Of a stretch of 64,000 nt of DNA, positions 7,928-16,381 are shown piece by piece. Below the pieces are notes generated by a model. It did not search any database, had not been told where the DNA came from, and saw only the letters and a list, made by a program, of their open reading frames with translations. Positions within the stretch are counted from its first letter, which is position 1, and each line of letters starts with the position of its first letter. A program made the position numbers and the translations under genes. The stretch covers positions 186,001-250,000 of the forward strand of contig NZ_FRBF01000002.1 of assembly GCF_900142545.1 (NCBI RefSeq), given 5' to 3'. Source of the stretch: Fibrobacter sp. UWT2 (GTDB lineage: Bacteria > Fibrobacterota > Fibrobacteria > Fibrobacterales > Fibrobacteraceae).

Positions 7928-10447
7928 ATGGCTACAAAACAGACCAAGAAGAGCGCCCCGAAGGCCAAGAAGGTTACAGCTAAGGCTGCAGCTAAGTACG
8001 GCTACTTTGACGACGCCAAGAAAGAATACGTGCTCACCACGCCGGCAACCCCGATCAAGTGGTGCAACTATGTTGGTACTTTGAACTTTGGTGGTATCGT
8101 GGATACTACTGGCGGTACCCTCGTTTGCAAGGGCGACCCGGCCCTGAACCGTATCACCAAGTACATCGCCCAGATGCCTTGCTCTGACTTTAAGGCCAGC
8201 ACCATCTATATCCGCGTGAAGAACGCCAAGGGTTACACCGTGTTCTCTCCGTTCGTGGTTCCGACTCTCACCAAGATGAAGAAGTGGGAATGCCACGTGG
8301 GTCTTTCTTACATGCGCTGGATCGCCGAATGCGAAGGCCTCCGTACGCAGGTGACGATTTTCGTTCCGACTGGCTCCAACACTCTCCTCCAGGACATCCA
8401 GGTCACGAACCTCGACAAGGCTTCCAAGGAAGTGGACATTATCCCGGTTTATGAATTCAGCCACTTCGAAGCTGAAAAGCAGCTCACCAACGCCGACTGG
8501 GTTCCGCAGACCATGACCCTCAAGGGCCACTGGGAAAAGGACGGCCACGTGGTGCTCGAACAGTACGCTTACATGAAGCGTGACTTCGCCGTGAACTACG
8601 TGACTGCTAACTGCAAGGTCGGTAGCTTCGATGGCGACCGCCGCGTGTTCCTCGGCGCAAACGAAATGGGTTCCTGGGCCGCTCCGCTCAGCCTCGCCAA
8701 CAAAGAACTTTCCAACAGCGAATGCGATCGTGGCGACAACATTGCCGCTCTCATGATCCACGCTGGCAAGATTGCCGCCGGCAAGACCTTCCGCACCTGC
8801 ACCCAGCTCGGTCAGGAACAGAGCCTGAAGGTTGCCTCCAAGGCAATCGCCAAGTACCGCGACTTGAAAAACGTCGACAAGGCTTTCGACGAACTCGCCA
8901 AGTTCTGGGAAAAGTACCTCTCTACGATCCAGGTGCAGACTCCGGATGCAGCGTTCAACTCCATGGTGAACGTGCACAACCCGCGTCAGTGCCACACCAC
9001 CAAGAACTGGAGCCGCTACCTGTCCCTGTATCAGCTGGGCTACGGCACCAGCCGCGGTATCGGTTACCGTGACTCCAGCCAGGACCTTATGGGCGTGATG
9101 AGCCACATGCCGGAAGAAGCATTGGAACTCGCTCTGAACCTGCTCTCTGTGCAGCGTCCGGAAGGTAACGCTATGCACCAGTACGCTCCGCTTGCTCTTG
9201 CTGAAGACAACGGCAACGAAGCTAACGCCGGTGACTCCCGCGAAAAGAAGGGCGTGCTCGACGAAAACGGCAACCCGGCTTACGCTGATTGGTACGGCGA
9301 CGACCACCTGTGGATCGTTCTCACTATTGCAAACTACCTCAAGGAAACCGGCAAGATGGACCTCCTCAAGAAGGAAGTTCCGTTCTACGAAGCCGGCAAG
9401 AAGCGCGCTCAGCGTGAAAAGGGCACTGTGCTCGAACACCTCAAGCGTTCTCTCAACTTTACCCGTACTCACCTCGGTAAGCACGGTTTGCCGCTCCTCG
9501 GCTTTGCCGACTGGAACGACTGCATGAACCTCCCGCTCGGTGCAGAATCCTCCTTCAACACGGGCCTCTATGCTAAGGCTCTCCTTGAAATGATGGACAT
9601 CTGCGAAGCTCTCGGCGACACCAAGTCTGTCGAAATGTACAAGGGCTGGTACGAAGACGTGAAGAAGGCCTTCAATGACAGCGCTTGGGACGGCAAGTGG
9701 TGGGTCCGCTGGTTCGACAAGCAGGGCAACGCCTACGGCACCAACAAGGCCAAGTACGGCAAGATTTACTGCAACAGCCAGTCCTGGTCTGTGATTTCTG
9801 GCATTGCTACTGGCGATCGTGCCGTGATGGGCATGGACAGCTTGAACAAGCTCCTCAACACCGCCAACGGCGTGAAGAGCTCTACTCCGGGCTACCGCGG
9901 CTTCGACCCGAACGTGGGTGGCATTTCTACCTATCCTCCTGGAGCCAAGGAAAACGGCGGTATCTTCCTCCACACCAACCCGTGGGTGATGATTGCCGAA
10001 ACGATTCTCGGCCGTGGCGACAAGGCCTTCCAGTATTACAGCCAAATTAACCCGGCTGCCAAGAACACCAAGCTCGACGAGTTCGAATCTGAACCGTATT
10101 GCTATCCGCAGAACATCCTCGGTGACGAACACAAGCAGTTCGGTATGGGCCGTAACGCATGGCTCTCCGGCACCAGCTCCTGGACTTACCAGGCTGCAAC
10201 GCAGTTCATCATCGGTGTCCGCGCAAGCTTCAAGGGCCTCATCGTGAATCCTTGCATCCCGAGCACTTGGGACGGCTTCAAGGTGACCCGTAAGTTCCGC
10301 GGTGCTACCTACGAAATCGAAGTGGAGAACCCGAAGCACGTGTGCAAGGGTGTCGCCGAGATGATCGTGGACGGCAAGAAGATTGACGCCGACGTCGCTC
10401 CCATTTTCACCAAGGGTACTCATAAAGTAGTGGTTACCCTCGGTTAA
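7928..10447 (+). CDS. Cellobiose phosphorylase (GH94)
   Basis: An 839-residue GH94 enzyme that phosphorolyses cellobiose to glucose and glucose-1-phosphate in the cytoplasm. Seen in order: a beta-sandwich N-terminal domain (~25-290), the (alpha/alpha)6 catalytic barrel (~320-730) with DWNDCMN carrying the catalytic Asp, and GGIFLHTNPW plus WLSGTSSW motifs. A small C-terminal beta domain follows. Length fits GH94 (about 800-830). The first ~24 residues are an unusual Lys/Ala-rich extension not needed by the fold. CTATATTT (7880-7887) and CGGAGAAACA form the promoter and ribosome-binding site. Product glucose-1-phosphate links to glgC nearby. Specificity for cellobiose over other beta-glucosides is inferred from similarity and the cellulolytic context. 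Confidence 0.88.
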   Translation: MATKQTKKSAPKAKKVTAKAAAKYGYFDDAKKEYVLTTPATPIKWCNYVGTLNFGGIVDTTGGTLVCKGDPALNRITKYIAQMPCSDFKASTIYIRVKNAKGYTVFSPFVVPTLTKMKKWECHVGLSYMRWIAECEGLRTQVTIFVPTGSNTLLQDIQVTNLDKASKEVDIIPVYEFSHFEAEKQLTNADWVPQTMTLKGHWEKDGHVVLEQYAYMKRDFAVNYVTANCKVGSFDGDRRVFLGANEMGSWAAPLSLANKELSNSECDRGDNIAALMIHAGKIAAGKTFRTCTQLGQEQSLKVASKAIAKYRDLKNVDKAFDELAKFWEKYLSTIQVQTPDAAFNSMVNVHNPRQCHTTKNWSRYLSLYQLGYGTSRGIGYRDSSQDLMGVMSHMPEEALELALNLLSVQRPEGNAMHQYAPLALAEDNGNEANAGDSREKKGVLDENGNPAYADWYGDDHLWIVLTIANYLKETGKMDLLKKEVPFYEAGKKRAQREKGTVLEHLKRSLNFTRTHLGKHGLPLLGFADWNDCMNLPLGAESSFNTGLYAKALLEMMDICEALGDTKSVEMYKGWYEDVKKAFNDSAWDGKWWVRWFDKQGNAYGTNKAKYGKIYCNSQSWSVISGIATGDRAVMGMDSLNKLLNTANGVKSSTPGYRGFDPNVGGISTYPPGAKENGGIFLHTNPWVMIAETILGRGDKAFQYYSQINPAAKNTKLDEFESEPYCYPQNILGDEHKQFGMGRNAWLSGTSSWTYQAATQFIIGVRASFKGLIVNPCIPSTWDGFKVTRKFRGATYEIEVENPKHVCKGVAEMIVDGKKIDADVAPIFTKGTHKVVVTLG

Positions 10448-10479
10448 TTTGAATTAGAATTTAAGTTCTAATCCAAATT
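10446..10479 (+). terminator. Hairpin after cellobiose phosphorylase
   Basis: AATTTGAATTAGAA and TTCTAATCCAAATT form a 14-position stem with one mismatch and a six-base loop. There is no T run, so it is an RNA 3' stabiliser or weak terminator. A stronger terminator follows at 10508. Confidence 0.5.
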
Positions 10480-10507
10480 CTGTTTCTTGGATAAGAAATA
10501 ATCTTTT

Positions 10508-10541
10508 AAAAAGTCTGCTTCATGCGAAGCAGACTTTTTAT
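10508..10541 (+). terminator. Intrinsic terminator overlapping the thiE promoter
   Basis: AAAAAGTCTGCTTC and GAAGCAGACTTTTT form a 14-bp perfect stem with a four-base loop ending in T residues. The T run merges into TATATT (10538-10543), the presumed -10 of thiE, so terminator and promoter are fused head to tail. Confidence 0.9.
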
Positions 10542-10554
10542 ATTTGTGCGCATC

Positions 10555-11190
10555 ATGAAACTCGATACGACGCTTTTTTTTATTACCGACAGCACGACAG
10601 TGCCGGAAGATCGTTTTTTGCCTGTGGTGGAGGCTGCTTGCAAGGGTGGCGCGACCATTATTCAGTTGCGCGAAAAGGATCGGTCTACCCGCGAATACTT
10701 GGAGCTTGCTAAGGCGACGCACGAGATTACGGCTCGTTACGGGATTCCTCTGATTATTGATGACCGCGTGGATGTGGCCTTGGCGATTGGTGCCGAGGGC
10801 GTTCATGTGGGGCAAAGCGACATGCCGGTGCGTTTGGCCCGTAAGCTCATGGGCGAGGGCAAGATTATCGGCGCTACCGCCAAAACGGTGCCGCAAGCGC
10901 TTGAAGCTTATGAGCAGGAGGCCGACTATCTGGGTTGTGGTGCAATCTATCCGACCACGACTCATGTAAAAACGGTGATTACTCCGGTTGAAACTTTGAA
11001 GGATGTTGTGAAGGCGGTGCCGATTCCGGTGAATGCCATTGGCGGGCTCAACAAGGACAACATCTTTGTGCTGAAAGGCTCGGGCATTGCGGGCATTTGC
11101 GCCGTGTCGGCGATTATGAAGGCGGCCGACCCGGAAAAGGCTACGCGAGAATTGAAGCAAGCTTTTCTAGAGCTTAAAAAATCGGTATAG
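10555..11190 (+). CDS. thiE: Thiamine phosphate synthase
   Basis: A 211-residue TIM-barrel enzyme that couples HMP-PP and thiazole phosphate to thiamine phosphate. Motifs are IQLREKD (pyrophosphate binding), HVGQSDMP, the IYPTTTHV loop and NAIGGLNKDN, with GICAVSAIM at the end of the barrel. An upstream ATG at 10522 lies inside the terminator hairpin, so I start at 10555. There is no Shine-Dalgarno; TATATT ends ten bases upstream, which fits a leaderless or very short-leader mRNA. No TPP riboswitch is visible, unlike many thi genes. No other thiamine genes are adjacent. Confidence 0.93.
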   Translation: MKLDTTLFFITDSTTVPEDRFLPVVEAACKGGATIIQLREKDRSTREYLELAKATHEITARYGIPLIIDDRVDVALAIGAEGVHVGQSDMPVRLARKLMGEGKIIGATAKTVPQALEAYEQEADYLGCGAIYPTTTHVKTVITPVETLKDVVKAVPIPVNAIGGLNKDNIFVLKGSGIAGICAVSAIMKAADPEKATRELKQAFLELKKSV

Positions 11191-11191
11191 A

Positions 11192-11260
11192 TCCTTCGAC
11201 AAGAAACCTATGGTTTCTTGCTCAGGATGACACAATGAGTCATTGTAATGACACATTGTG
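11192..11260. repeat. Intergenic palindromic repeat (CAAGAAACC hairpin plus GACACAATG palindrome)
   Basis: CAAGAAACC-TAT-GGTTTCTTG is a perfect 9-bp hairpin embedded in CTTCGA...CTCAGGATGACA, the frame of a hairpin repeat seen between genes in many bacteria. A second imperfect palindrome (GACACAATG / CATTGTGTC) follows. It separates convergent genes and may terminate transcription. Confidence 0.65.
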
Positions 11261-12256
11261 TCATTTACTGCCGCGGAGTTTCTGGCCAGCCTTGAGCGGA
11301 GCGCCTGGGACCAGCTTGTTAATGCGGCAAAGCGATTCGATTGAAATATTGAACCAGTTGGCGACATCCCCTTGGGAATCGCCTGCTTGTACAACGTAAA
11401 AGTTGTAGTTAATCAGCTTGCTCTGGATTTTACGGTGCTCGCTTCTAGCCTTTTTCATCGAGAATTTGTCGACGCCAGGCTGCAGCGCCCAATGCGGGAA
11501 ATCGATGACGGTGGTGGGGTCGATGTTCACTTCGCCGTAGCGGATTTCAAAATGCAAGTGTGCTGCAGAAGACCTGCCGGAGTTACCCGCGAGGCCTACG
11601 ATATCGCCGGGGAAAACTCGGTCGCCGACCTTGAGTAGGCGCTTGGAAAGATGCGCATACAGAGTCTCGATGCCGTTCGGGTGCTTAATCAGAATGTAAT
11701 GGCCGTAGCCGCCCTTATTGTAGCGGGACATCGTGACTTCGCCGGGGTAGGCGGCCACGACGGGTTCATCCTTGATGACGTTCACGTCTACGCCACGGTG
11801 CAGGCGATGGCTGCGGATTCCATAGGGGGAGCCGATGAGCGCCTCGTGCGTGATGGGCGGGAGAATGGTCGAAAAGTCGAATGTCTCAATTGTTTCGTCT
11901 ACTTGCGCGGCTTGTTCCGCCTGCTTTTTTTGCTTGGCCCTGGCGCGTTTTTTCTTCTTGGATTCTACGATTTCGTATTCGACGCCCTGCTTGTCGTAGA
12001 GGAGCGCCTTGGTGAATGCCTTCGGATCGTCTTCGCTGAGTTTTACCTTTTTAGACTTCTTGGGCTTAGGCTTTTTAGATGATTTCTTTGCGGATTTTTT
12101 GGAGTCGGACTTGCTTTTTGAGCTTTGAACAGAAGATTCTTTGTCGTTGTTTTTGGCTGCCGAGCTTTTGGCGTAAGTGGGAGCACTCGTAAAAGCGATT
12201 GCCACGAGAATCGTGACAAAGATGCCTGTCCACTTGTGAAGTCCCAAAAAGCTCAT
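11261..12256 (-). CDS. M23 peptidase with C-terminal LysM
   Basis: A 331-residue exported peptidoglycan hydrolase candidate. It has an N-terminal hydrophobic segment ending in PTYA, then a very Lys/Ser-rich linker (~35-75), a charged segment (~100-120), an M23 metallopeptidase domain (~140-240) and a C-terminal LysM (~280-330, YVVQAGDSQGDVANWFNIS). Zinc ligands are visible as HRGVDV and HLHFE. The M23/LysM pair is typical of NlpD- or LytH-like cell-wall proteins; whether it is an active endopeptidase or an amidase activator is open. It is expressed away from thiE and separated from it by a palindromic repeat. Confidence 0.87.
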   Translation of the reverse strand: MSFLGLHKWTGIFVTILVAIAFTSAPTYAKSSAAKNNDKESSVQSSKSKSDSKKSAKKSSKKPKPKKSKKVKLSEDDPKAFTKALLYDKQGVEYEIVESKKKKRARAKQKKQAEQAAQVDETIETFDFSTILPPITHEALIGSPYGIRSHRLHRGVDVNVIKDEPVVAAYPGEVTMSRYNKGGYGHYILIKHPNGIETLYAHLSKRLLKVGDRVFPGDIVGLAGNSGRSSAAHLHFEIRYGEVNIDPTTVIDFPHWALQPGVDKFSMKKARSEHRKIQSKLINYNFYVVQAGDSQGDVANWFNISIESLCRINKLVPGAPLKAGQKLRGSK

Positions 12257-12287
12257 TTTATTTAAAGAAAATTCTAGTGTGAGAAGT

Positions 12288-12659
12288 TTACTTTAAAAAG
12301 GCGAAGAATACGGCTGCCACAATCAAAACGAAGGCGACAATGTGGTTCCATTGCAGGGCTTCGTTGTTGAAAACGGTCGTCGCAATGACGGTGAAGACCG
12401 TCAAGGAGATTGCTTCTTGGATGACCTTCAGCTGCATGAGGGTAAATGGCCCCCCGTTAATGCGGCTACCCATGGTGTTCGCGGGAATCATGAAGAAGTA
12501 TTCGATGAGTGCCACGCCCCAGGAGGCCAGGATTACGAGAATCAGCGGCCAGTCGGTGCTGATGTGCATTTCTTTGAGTTTGAGGTTGCCGTACCAGGCG
12601 GCGGTCATGAAGACGTTACTGATAATCAGGAGAATGACTGTAAAGATTCCGGCTTTCAT
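12288..12659 (-). CDS. DUF486 (DMT-superfamily) small membrane protein
   Basis: A 123-residue protein with four predicted membrane segments (about 5-25, 38-58, 75-98, 105-122). The pattern FMTAAWYGNLK, then SWGVALIEYFFMIPANTMGS and LMQLKVIQEAIS, is that of DUF486, a family in the drug/metabolite transporter clan. Substrate unknown. The final residues FAFLK end three bases before the TAA. The gene lies between the M23 peptidase and a DUF4416 gene on the same strand, with a degenerate repeat between it and the latter. Confidence 0.82.
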   Translation of the reverse strand: MKAGIFTVILLIISNVFMTAAWYGNLKLKEMHISTDWPLILVILASWGVALIEYFFMIPANTMGSRINGGPFTLMQLKVIQEAISLTVFTVIATTVFNNEALQWNHIVAFVLIVAAVFFAFLK

Positions 12660-12702
12660 AATATAGTAGACAGTAGGAAGTAGACAGTAGTCAGTGGTTG
12701 GG
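12660..12702. repeat. Dispersed degenerate repeat, GTAGACA/GTAGGAA family
   Basis: AGTAGACAGTAGGAAGTAGA and similar words recur over about 40 bases. At least ten copies in either orientation occur in this window (also at 16352, 22505, 25934, 42626, 43140, 43399, 44505, 50738 and 54089). Confidence 0.8.
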
Positions 12703-12704
12703 GG

Positions 12705-13271
12705 TTAGTGATTGGCGCGCAGGCGGTAGGGTTTGCCTGTGCTGAGTTGGTAGGCGAGGCGTGCGCGGACTTGTTCCAGGTACTGGATGTACTTTTCGCT
12801 TTGATAGTCGCGGTAGGTCCAGTCGAAGGCGTGGAAATGCCCGTCTTGGAAGTACAGCGTGGGTTCTACAAAAATGCCTCGTTGCATGTACACGCGCTGG
12901 CGCTGATCCTTGGTGGTAGCCAAGAAGAACTGCCCGAGCGTCATGTAGCCTGGGTCAAGATTTACGGGGCGTAGTCCCGGCGTTCCATTCTGCTTGGCGA
13001 TTTCCAGTTCCACGTCGTTGCTCCAGAGCTTGATATCGACGATGTTTTCTCGGTCGACTAGAGTCTCGTAGCTGAAAAAGGCTCGCACAGGGGCGCTGCC
13101 GATTTCGTCGACGTAGTAATTGGTAAAGGTGAACGGGAACGGCGGGAGGGCTAATTCTTCTTCGCCAAAATGGTCCTGAAGTATGCCTCGGACACCTTCA
13201 ACCGCCTGGGCGTCCTTCGCAAGGATGCCCACGATGATTTTTACTTTTGCCGGTGTCCTTAACTCACCCAT
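12705..13271 (-). CDS. DUF4416 family protein
   Basis: A 188-residue cytoplasmic protein. PFPFTFTNYY near residue 45, FFSYETL, RPVNLDPGYMTLGQFFLATTK and GIFVEPTLYF are the recognisable blocks of DUF4416, a family of unknown function sometimes labelled GTP-binding without evidence. I start at the ATG at 13271: TAAATT lies seven bases upstream with GCACGCC between, matching the leaderless-type starts elsewhere; a TTG nine bases earlier is less likely. The C-terminus is basic. No functional partner is evident. Confidence 0.82.
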   Translation of the reverse strand: MGELRTPAKVKIIVGILAKDAQAVEGVRGILQDHFGEEELALPPFPFTFTNYYVDEIGSAPVRAFFSYETLVDRENIVDIKLWSNDVELEIAKQNGTPGLRPVNLDPGYMTLGQFFLATTKDQRQRVYMQRGIFVEPTLYFQDGHFHAFDWTYRDYQSEKYIQYLEQVRARLAYQLSTGKPYRLRANH

Positions 13272-13281
13272 GGCGTGCAAT

Positions 13282-13335
13282 TTAGAAAAAAAGACGAGAG
13301 AACGGACCTTCGGTCCTACAGACGAAAGACGAAAG
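13282..13335. repeat. Degenerate GACGAGAG/GACGAAAG repeat with GGACC hairpin
   Basis: AAGACGAGAG, a GGACC-TTC-GGTCC hairpin and GACGAAAGACGAAAG follow one another. The same word in reverse orientation (CTCTCGTCTTTCGTC) occurs inside the next gene at about 13400-13433 and again at 35201-35237. Confidence 0.7.
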
Positions 13336-13365
13336 AATTATTTTTGATCAAAAGAAATTCTAATT

Positions 13366-14124
13366 ATGGTTATTAAACATCTCACATTCTCAATTTTTGT
13401 CCTCTCGTCTCTCGTCTTTAGTCTTTCGTCTAAATCCTTCGCAGAAGCTCCTCGTGTGGTTCCTGAAATTTTGGATTCCATTCCTCACGAAAAGACCCAT
13501 TTTACGCAGGGGCTGTTTTTTGACGGAAAAGAACTGATTGAAACGACGGGGTTGTATGGGCAATCAGGCCTGTACCGCCGCACGCTTGATGGCAAGATCC
13601 TGGATTCAGCAAAACTTGCGGATAAGTATTTTGGCGAAGGTTCCATTGCCGTGGGTGACGATATCTTTTACTTGACTTGGAAATCCAAGAAGGCTTTCAT
13701 TTACAGCCGCAAACCTTTCGCAAAAAAAGGCGAATTCAGCATTCCTACCGAAGGCTGGGGCCTCACTTATTGGAAAAGCGCCTTGCTCATGAGTAACGGC
13801 TCTAGCGAACTCCTGCAACTTGCCTTGGGCGGATTCAACGTGGTGGGAGTCATTCCCGTAACTGATGGTGGCCGCCCGGTAAAGCTCTTGAACGAGCTTG
13901 AAATCGTAGGGGATACCCTGTACGCCAATATTTGGCAGACGGGGGCCATTGCGGTTATTTCGCTCCCCAGCGGCAAGGTGGTTCGCTATCTGGACTTAAG
14001 CCGTAAGGTGGCTGAAATTCAGCGCAAGCACCCTGACGTAGACGTGCTGAACGGCATTGCCTATGACGGTAAGAACCTTTGGGTGACAGGTAAGAACTGG
14101 CCGTGGATTTATAGGCTTAAGTGA
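13366..14124 (+). CDS. Glutaminyl-peptide cyclotransferase (glutamine cyclotransferase)
   Basis: A 252-residue exported beta-propeller protein of the plant/bacterial glutamine cyclotransferase family, which converts N-terminal Gln to pyroglutamate. A signal peptide (1-27, ending KSFA) precedes repeated propeller blades. Family blocks include HFTQGLFFDGKELIETTGLYGQS, LLNELE and VLNGIAYDGKNLWVTGKNWP. Length matches the family (about 250-270). The signal peptide is written by a degenerate CTCTCGTC repeat (about 13400-13433), giving the unusual Ser/Leu-rich stretch SSLVFSLSSKS. Pyroglutamate formation would act on exported proteins whose mature N-terminus is Gln. Confidence 0.85.
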   Translation: MVIKHLTFSIFVLSSLVFSLSSKSFAEAPRVVPEILDSIPHEKTHFTQGLFFDGKELIETTGLYGQSGLYRRTLDGKILDSAKLADKYFGEGSIAVGDDIFYLTWKSKKAFIYSRKPFAKKGEFSIPTEGWGLTYWKSALLMSNGSSELLQLALGGFNVVGVIPVTDGGRPVKLLNELEIVGDTLYANIWQTGAIAVISLPSGKVVRYLDLSRKVAEIQRKHPDVDVLNGIAYDGKNLWVTGKNWPWIYRLK

Positions 14125-14127
14125 ATA

Positions 14128-14203
14128 ATGCTGATGCCGGATCGGAGTCCGGCATGACTGATGCTGAGACAAGCTCAGCATGACGAGTCGGGGGCCGGTA
14201 TGA
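14128..14203. repeat. Three tandem hairpin units ending in ATGAC
   Basis: Successive units contain GCCGGA...TCCGGC, GCTGAG...CTCAGC and GGGGGCCGG, and each ends with ATGAC. This is the same general design as the repeat at 11192 (hairpin then GGATGACA). It lies between convergent genes and may terminate both. Confidence 0.65.
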
Positions 14204-14212
14204 CTTTAGTGG

Positions 14213-16234
14213 CTAGTTCCGGAAGGTCCAGACGATGCCGTAGGCGAAGCGGAGGCCTTCGGGGGTATAACCGCTGGCGGGCATGTAAATGCTGTGGTTG
14301 AAGTTCTCGATGCGGGTGTAGAGCTCGAACGAAAGGATCTGCATACGGGCTTCAAAGTCGAGCGCCAGGTATTTCTTCATGAGTTCCAGTTCGGGATTGC
14401 CGTTTTCGTTGATAGTGCAGTCGTAGCGTTCGCCGAACCACTGCCAATCCACACGCACGCTTACACCGAGGCGGTCCGAAACAAAGCGGTTCTGCCAGTG
14501 GATACTGCCCTTATAGTAGAGTTCCGGCGTATCCAGAAGCTTGAAGCTGCGATCCAGGGTTTCGCCGCGTTCCAAGTAGAATTTCCAGTTTCCGAGCCTG
14601 AAGCCAATCTGCAAAAGCCAATCCAAACTGTTCACATTATGGATATTGGTCCAGGTATAAACTTCGTCTATGGCGCTGGTGGAATCCACGGCACCCCATT
14701 TGACCCAGCGGGGCTTGATCAGGTTGTCCACGTTTTCGTAGCGTAGGCCAAGCCCATAGAAGACTTCTCGCTGCTGGTAACCCAAGTTCAAGGAATAGCG
14801 GTCACGTTCTTCGTATTGGAGTTCCTTGCGGTGGAATGCCAGACGGCCTGTTTCGTCGATTTTAAGCTGGCCCACGTCGGGGAACTTGTTGTCGTGACGC
14901 ATACCGGCGCTTGCTCGTAGGTGGTACGGCAAGAAGGCGAGTACGTCGGCCGAGTAGGCGGGGGCATAATCAACAAGATTGCGAACAGAACTGTTTCTCT
15001 GCAAGCCGGTCTGGGTTCGGAAAATAACCTTGTTCCAGAGGGTGTCCTTCAGTTCCAGGTAACCCGTTTCACGGTCTTGGTAGTACGATTGTGTGGTATC
15101 GTTGTCGCCGGTGTTGTCGGTGTTCAAAAATTCGTACTTGAACTTGATTGCCGGGTTAAAGATGGTGTGGTAGGCGATGCCGAAATTACCCAGCATGGAT
15201 TCGTAGGTCGTGGCTCGGAGGGTATCGTAGAAGAGCGAATCTTTTCGGGCGATTCCCAGAGTGTCTACGTATTCATGAGTTTCCCTATAAATGCGGGAAA
15301 GTGAATCCAGCTCGATTTCGTGTTCGTTATAAATGAAGTCTGTAGAGAGGGTGAGTTTTTTAGTGGGGTAGACCTCGATGCCGCCGCCGTAGCCGAAGGT
15401 GTGAATTTCCGTCACGTAGGGGTCGGTCTGGAAGGTGCGAATGGACTTGTCGAGCGTATCCAATAGAACCTTGTGGTTCGTATTGTCGGCGTTTCGAAGG
15501 TTCACGTAGTTCAATTTGGCGAATGCTTTACCGTACCCGAATCTCCAGGTGAGAATCGGCTGAATATGCATGCTGTTCATGGCGATGTTGCGACCGCCAA
15601 AAGGAATCTGCGTGGAGTCGCGACCCAGCGAGAAGTACGGCGAGTGGGTAACGTTCTGGTAGGTATATTCCTTGGAATCTACGTCGGAGTGGCTGGCAAG
15701 CCCGAATTCCAGGGAAACGGAATCGGTTACCAGTCTGCGGAAATCGAGGCGGAGGGCGTTGCCGCCGAAGGCGGGGCGTTCCCAGTTCAAGTCGGTAATC
15801 GGCGTGTCGACAGGGATTCCCTTGCGTTCTTCAAAGAGAATTCCGTTTTCGCCGTTAAGCCCCAAGGTGGTTGCATCGTAGCCGAGGCGAGTGGTAAATA
15901 GGCCTGCCAATTTGGTCGGGTAGCGGGTCTGGATCGAACCCATGCCCATGTGGTCGGGGTCCAGTTCGGGGGCTCCGAGAATGGAGGTTCCCAGCAACCA
16001 CTCCGATTTTTGGCCGGAAATATCGTAGGTGCGCTGCATGAGTTCCCGATGGGGCAGCACCCAGCGGCCCGCATCAGTTTCACGAGCGGCAGGGTCAATA
16101 CCCCAGGGAGTCTTATAGACGGAATCTTGAGCAGACGGTTTTGTGTACTGGTCCGGCTTTAGCGGTTCAGCAAACAGAGATGTCACGAAGAAAAGAACAA
16201 AGAGCAATGAACAACGAACAATGAACAATCCCAT
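14213..16234 (-). CDS. Exported outer-membrane beta-barrel protein, unknown function
   Basis: About 673 residues. A hydrophobic signal peptide ending SLFA precedes a long region of alternating polar/aromatic strands (for example LTWRFGYGKAFAKLNYVNL, RYSLNLGYQQREVFYGLGLRYENV). The protein ends in IVWTFRN, close to the aromatic C-terminus of outer-membrane barrels. I see no plug or TonB box and do not recognise the family. An ATG at 16288 is in frame, but the extra 18 residues (MNNEELRINNEK) are spelled by an intergenic AATGAA/AATTAAG repeat, so I prefer the start at 16234. No good Shine-Dalgarno is seen for either. Confidence 0.7.
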   Translation of the reverse strand: MGLFIVRCSLLFVLFFVTSLFAEPLKPDQYTKPSAQDSVYKTPWGIDPAARETDAGRWVLPHRELMQRTYDISGQKSEWLLGTSILGAPELDPDHMGMGSIQTRYPTKLAGLFTTRLGYDATTLGLNGENGILFEERKGIPVDTPITDLNWERPAFGGNALRLDFRRLVTDSVSLEFGLASHSDVDSKEYTYQNVTHSPYFSLGRDSTQIPFGGRNIAMNSMHIQPILTWRFGYGKAFAKLNYVNLRNADNTNHKVLLDTLDKSIRTFQTDPYVTEIHTFGYGGGIEVYPTKKLTLSTDFIYNEHEIELDSLSRIYRETHEYVDTLGIARKDSLFYDTLRATTYESMLGNFGIAYHTIFNPAIKFKYEFLNTDNTGDNDTTQSYYQDRETGYLELKDTLWNKVIFRTQTGLQRNSSVRNLVDYAPAYSADVLAFLPYHLRASAGMRHDNKFPDVGQLKIDETGRLAFHRKELQYEERDRYSLNLGYQQREVFYGLGLRYENVDNLIKPRWVKWGAVDSTSAIDEVYTWTNIHNVNSLDWLLQIGFRLGNWKFYLERGETLDRSFKLLDTPELYYKGSIHWQNRFVSDRLGVSVRVDWQWFGERYDCTINENGNPELELMKKYLALDFEARMQILSFELYTRIENFNHSIYMPASGYTPEGLRFAYGIVWTFRN

Positions 16235-16381
16235 TTCATTTTTTTCATTATTAATTCTTAATTCTTCATTATTCATTGTTTTTTCCAAATCTCTAATTCC
16301 TCACACCTCATACCTCAAAGCGGCAAAGCCGCGACCTCATGCCCAACCACTTCCTACTGCCTACTTCCTACTTCCTACTCT
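16190..16381. repeat. Cluster of degenerate short-word repeats
   Basis: AACAATGAACAATGAACAAT, ATTCTTAATTCTTCATTATT, CCTCATACCTCA and CTTCCTACTGCCTACTTCCT follow one another over ~190 bases, with a GCGGCAAAGCCGC palindrome in the middle. The first part overlaps the 5' end of the barrel gene. Confidence 0.75.

Noticed and set aside
7901-10423. An 840-codon open frame on the minus strand
   Set aside because: Antisense shadow of the highly expressed cellobiose phosphorylase gene.
10448-10554. TPP riboswitch before thiE
   Set aside because: The space contains only two terminator-like hairpins and a promoter; the TPP core words CTGAGA and ACCTGATC are absent and the leader would be too short.
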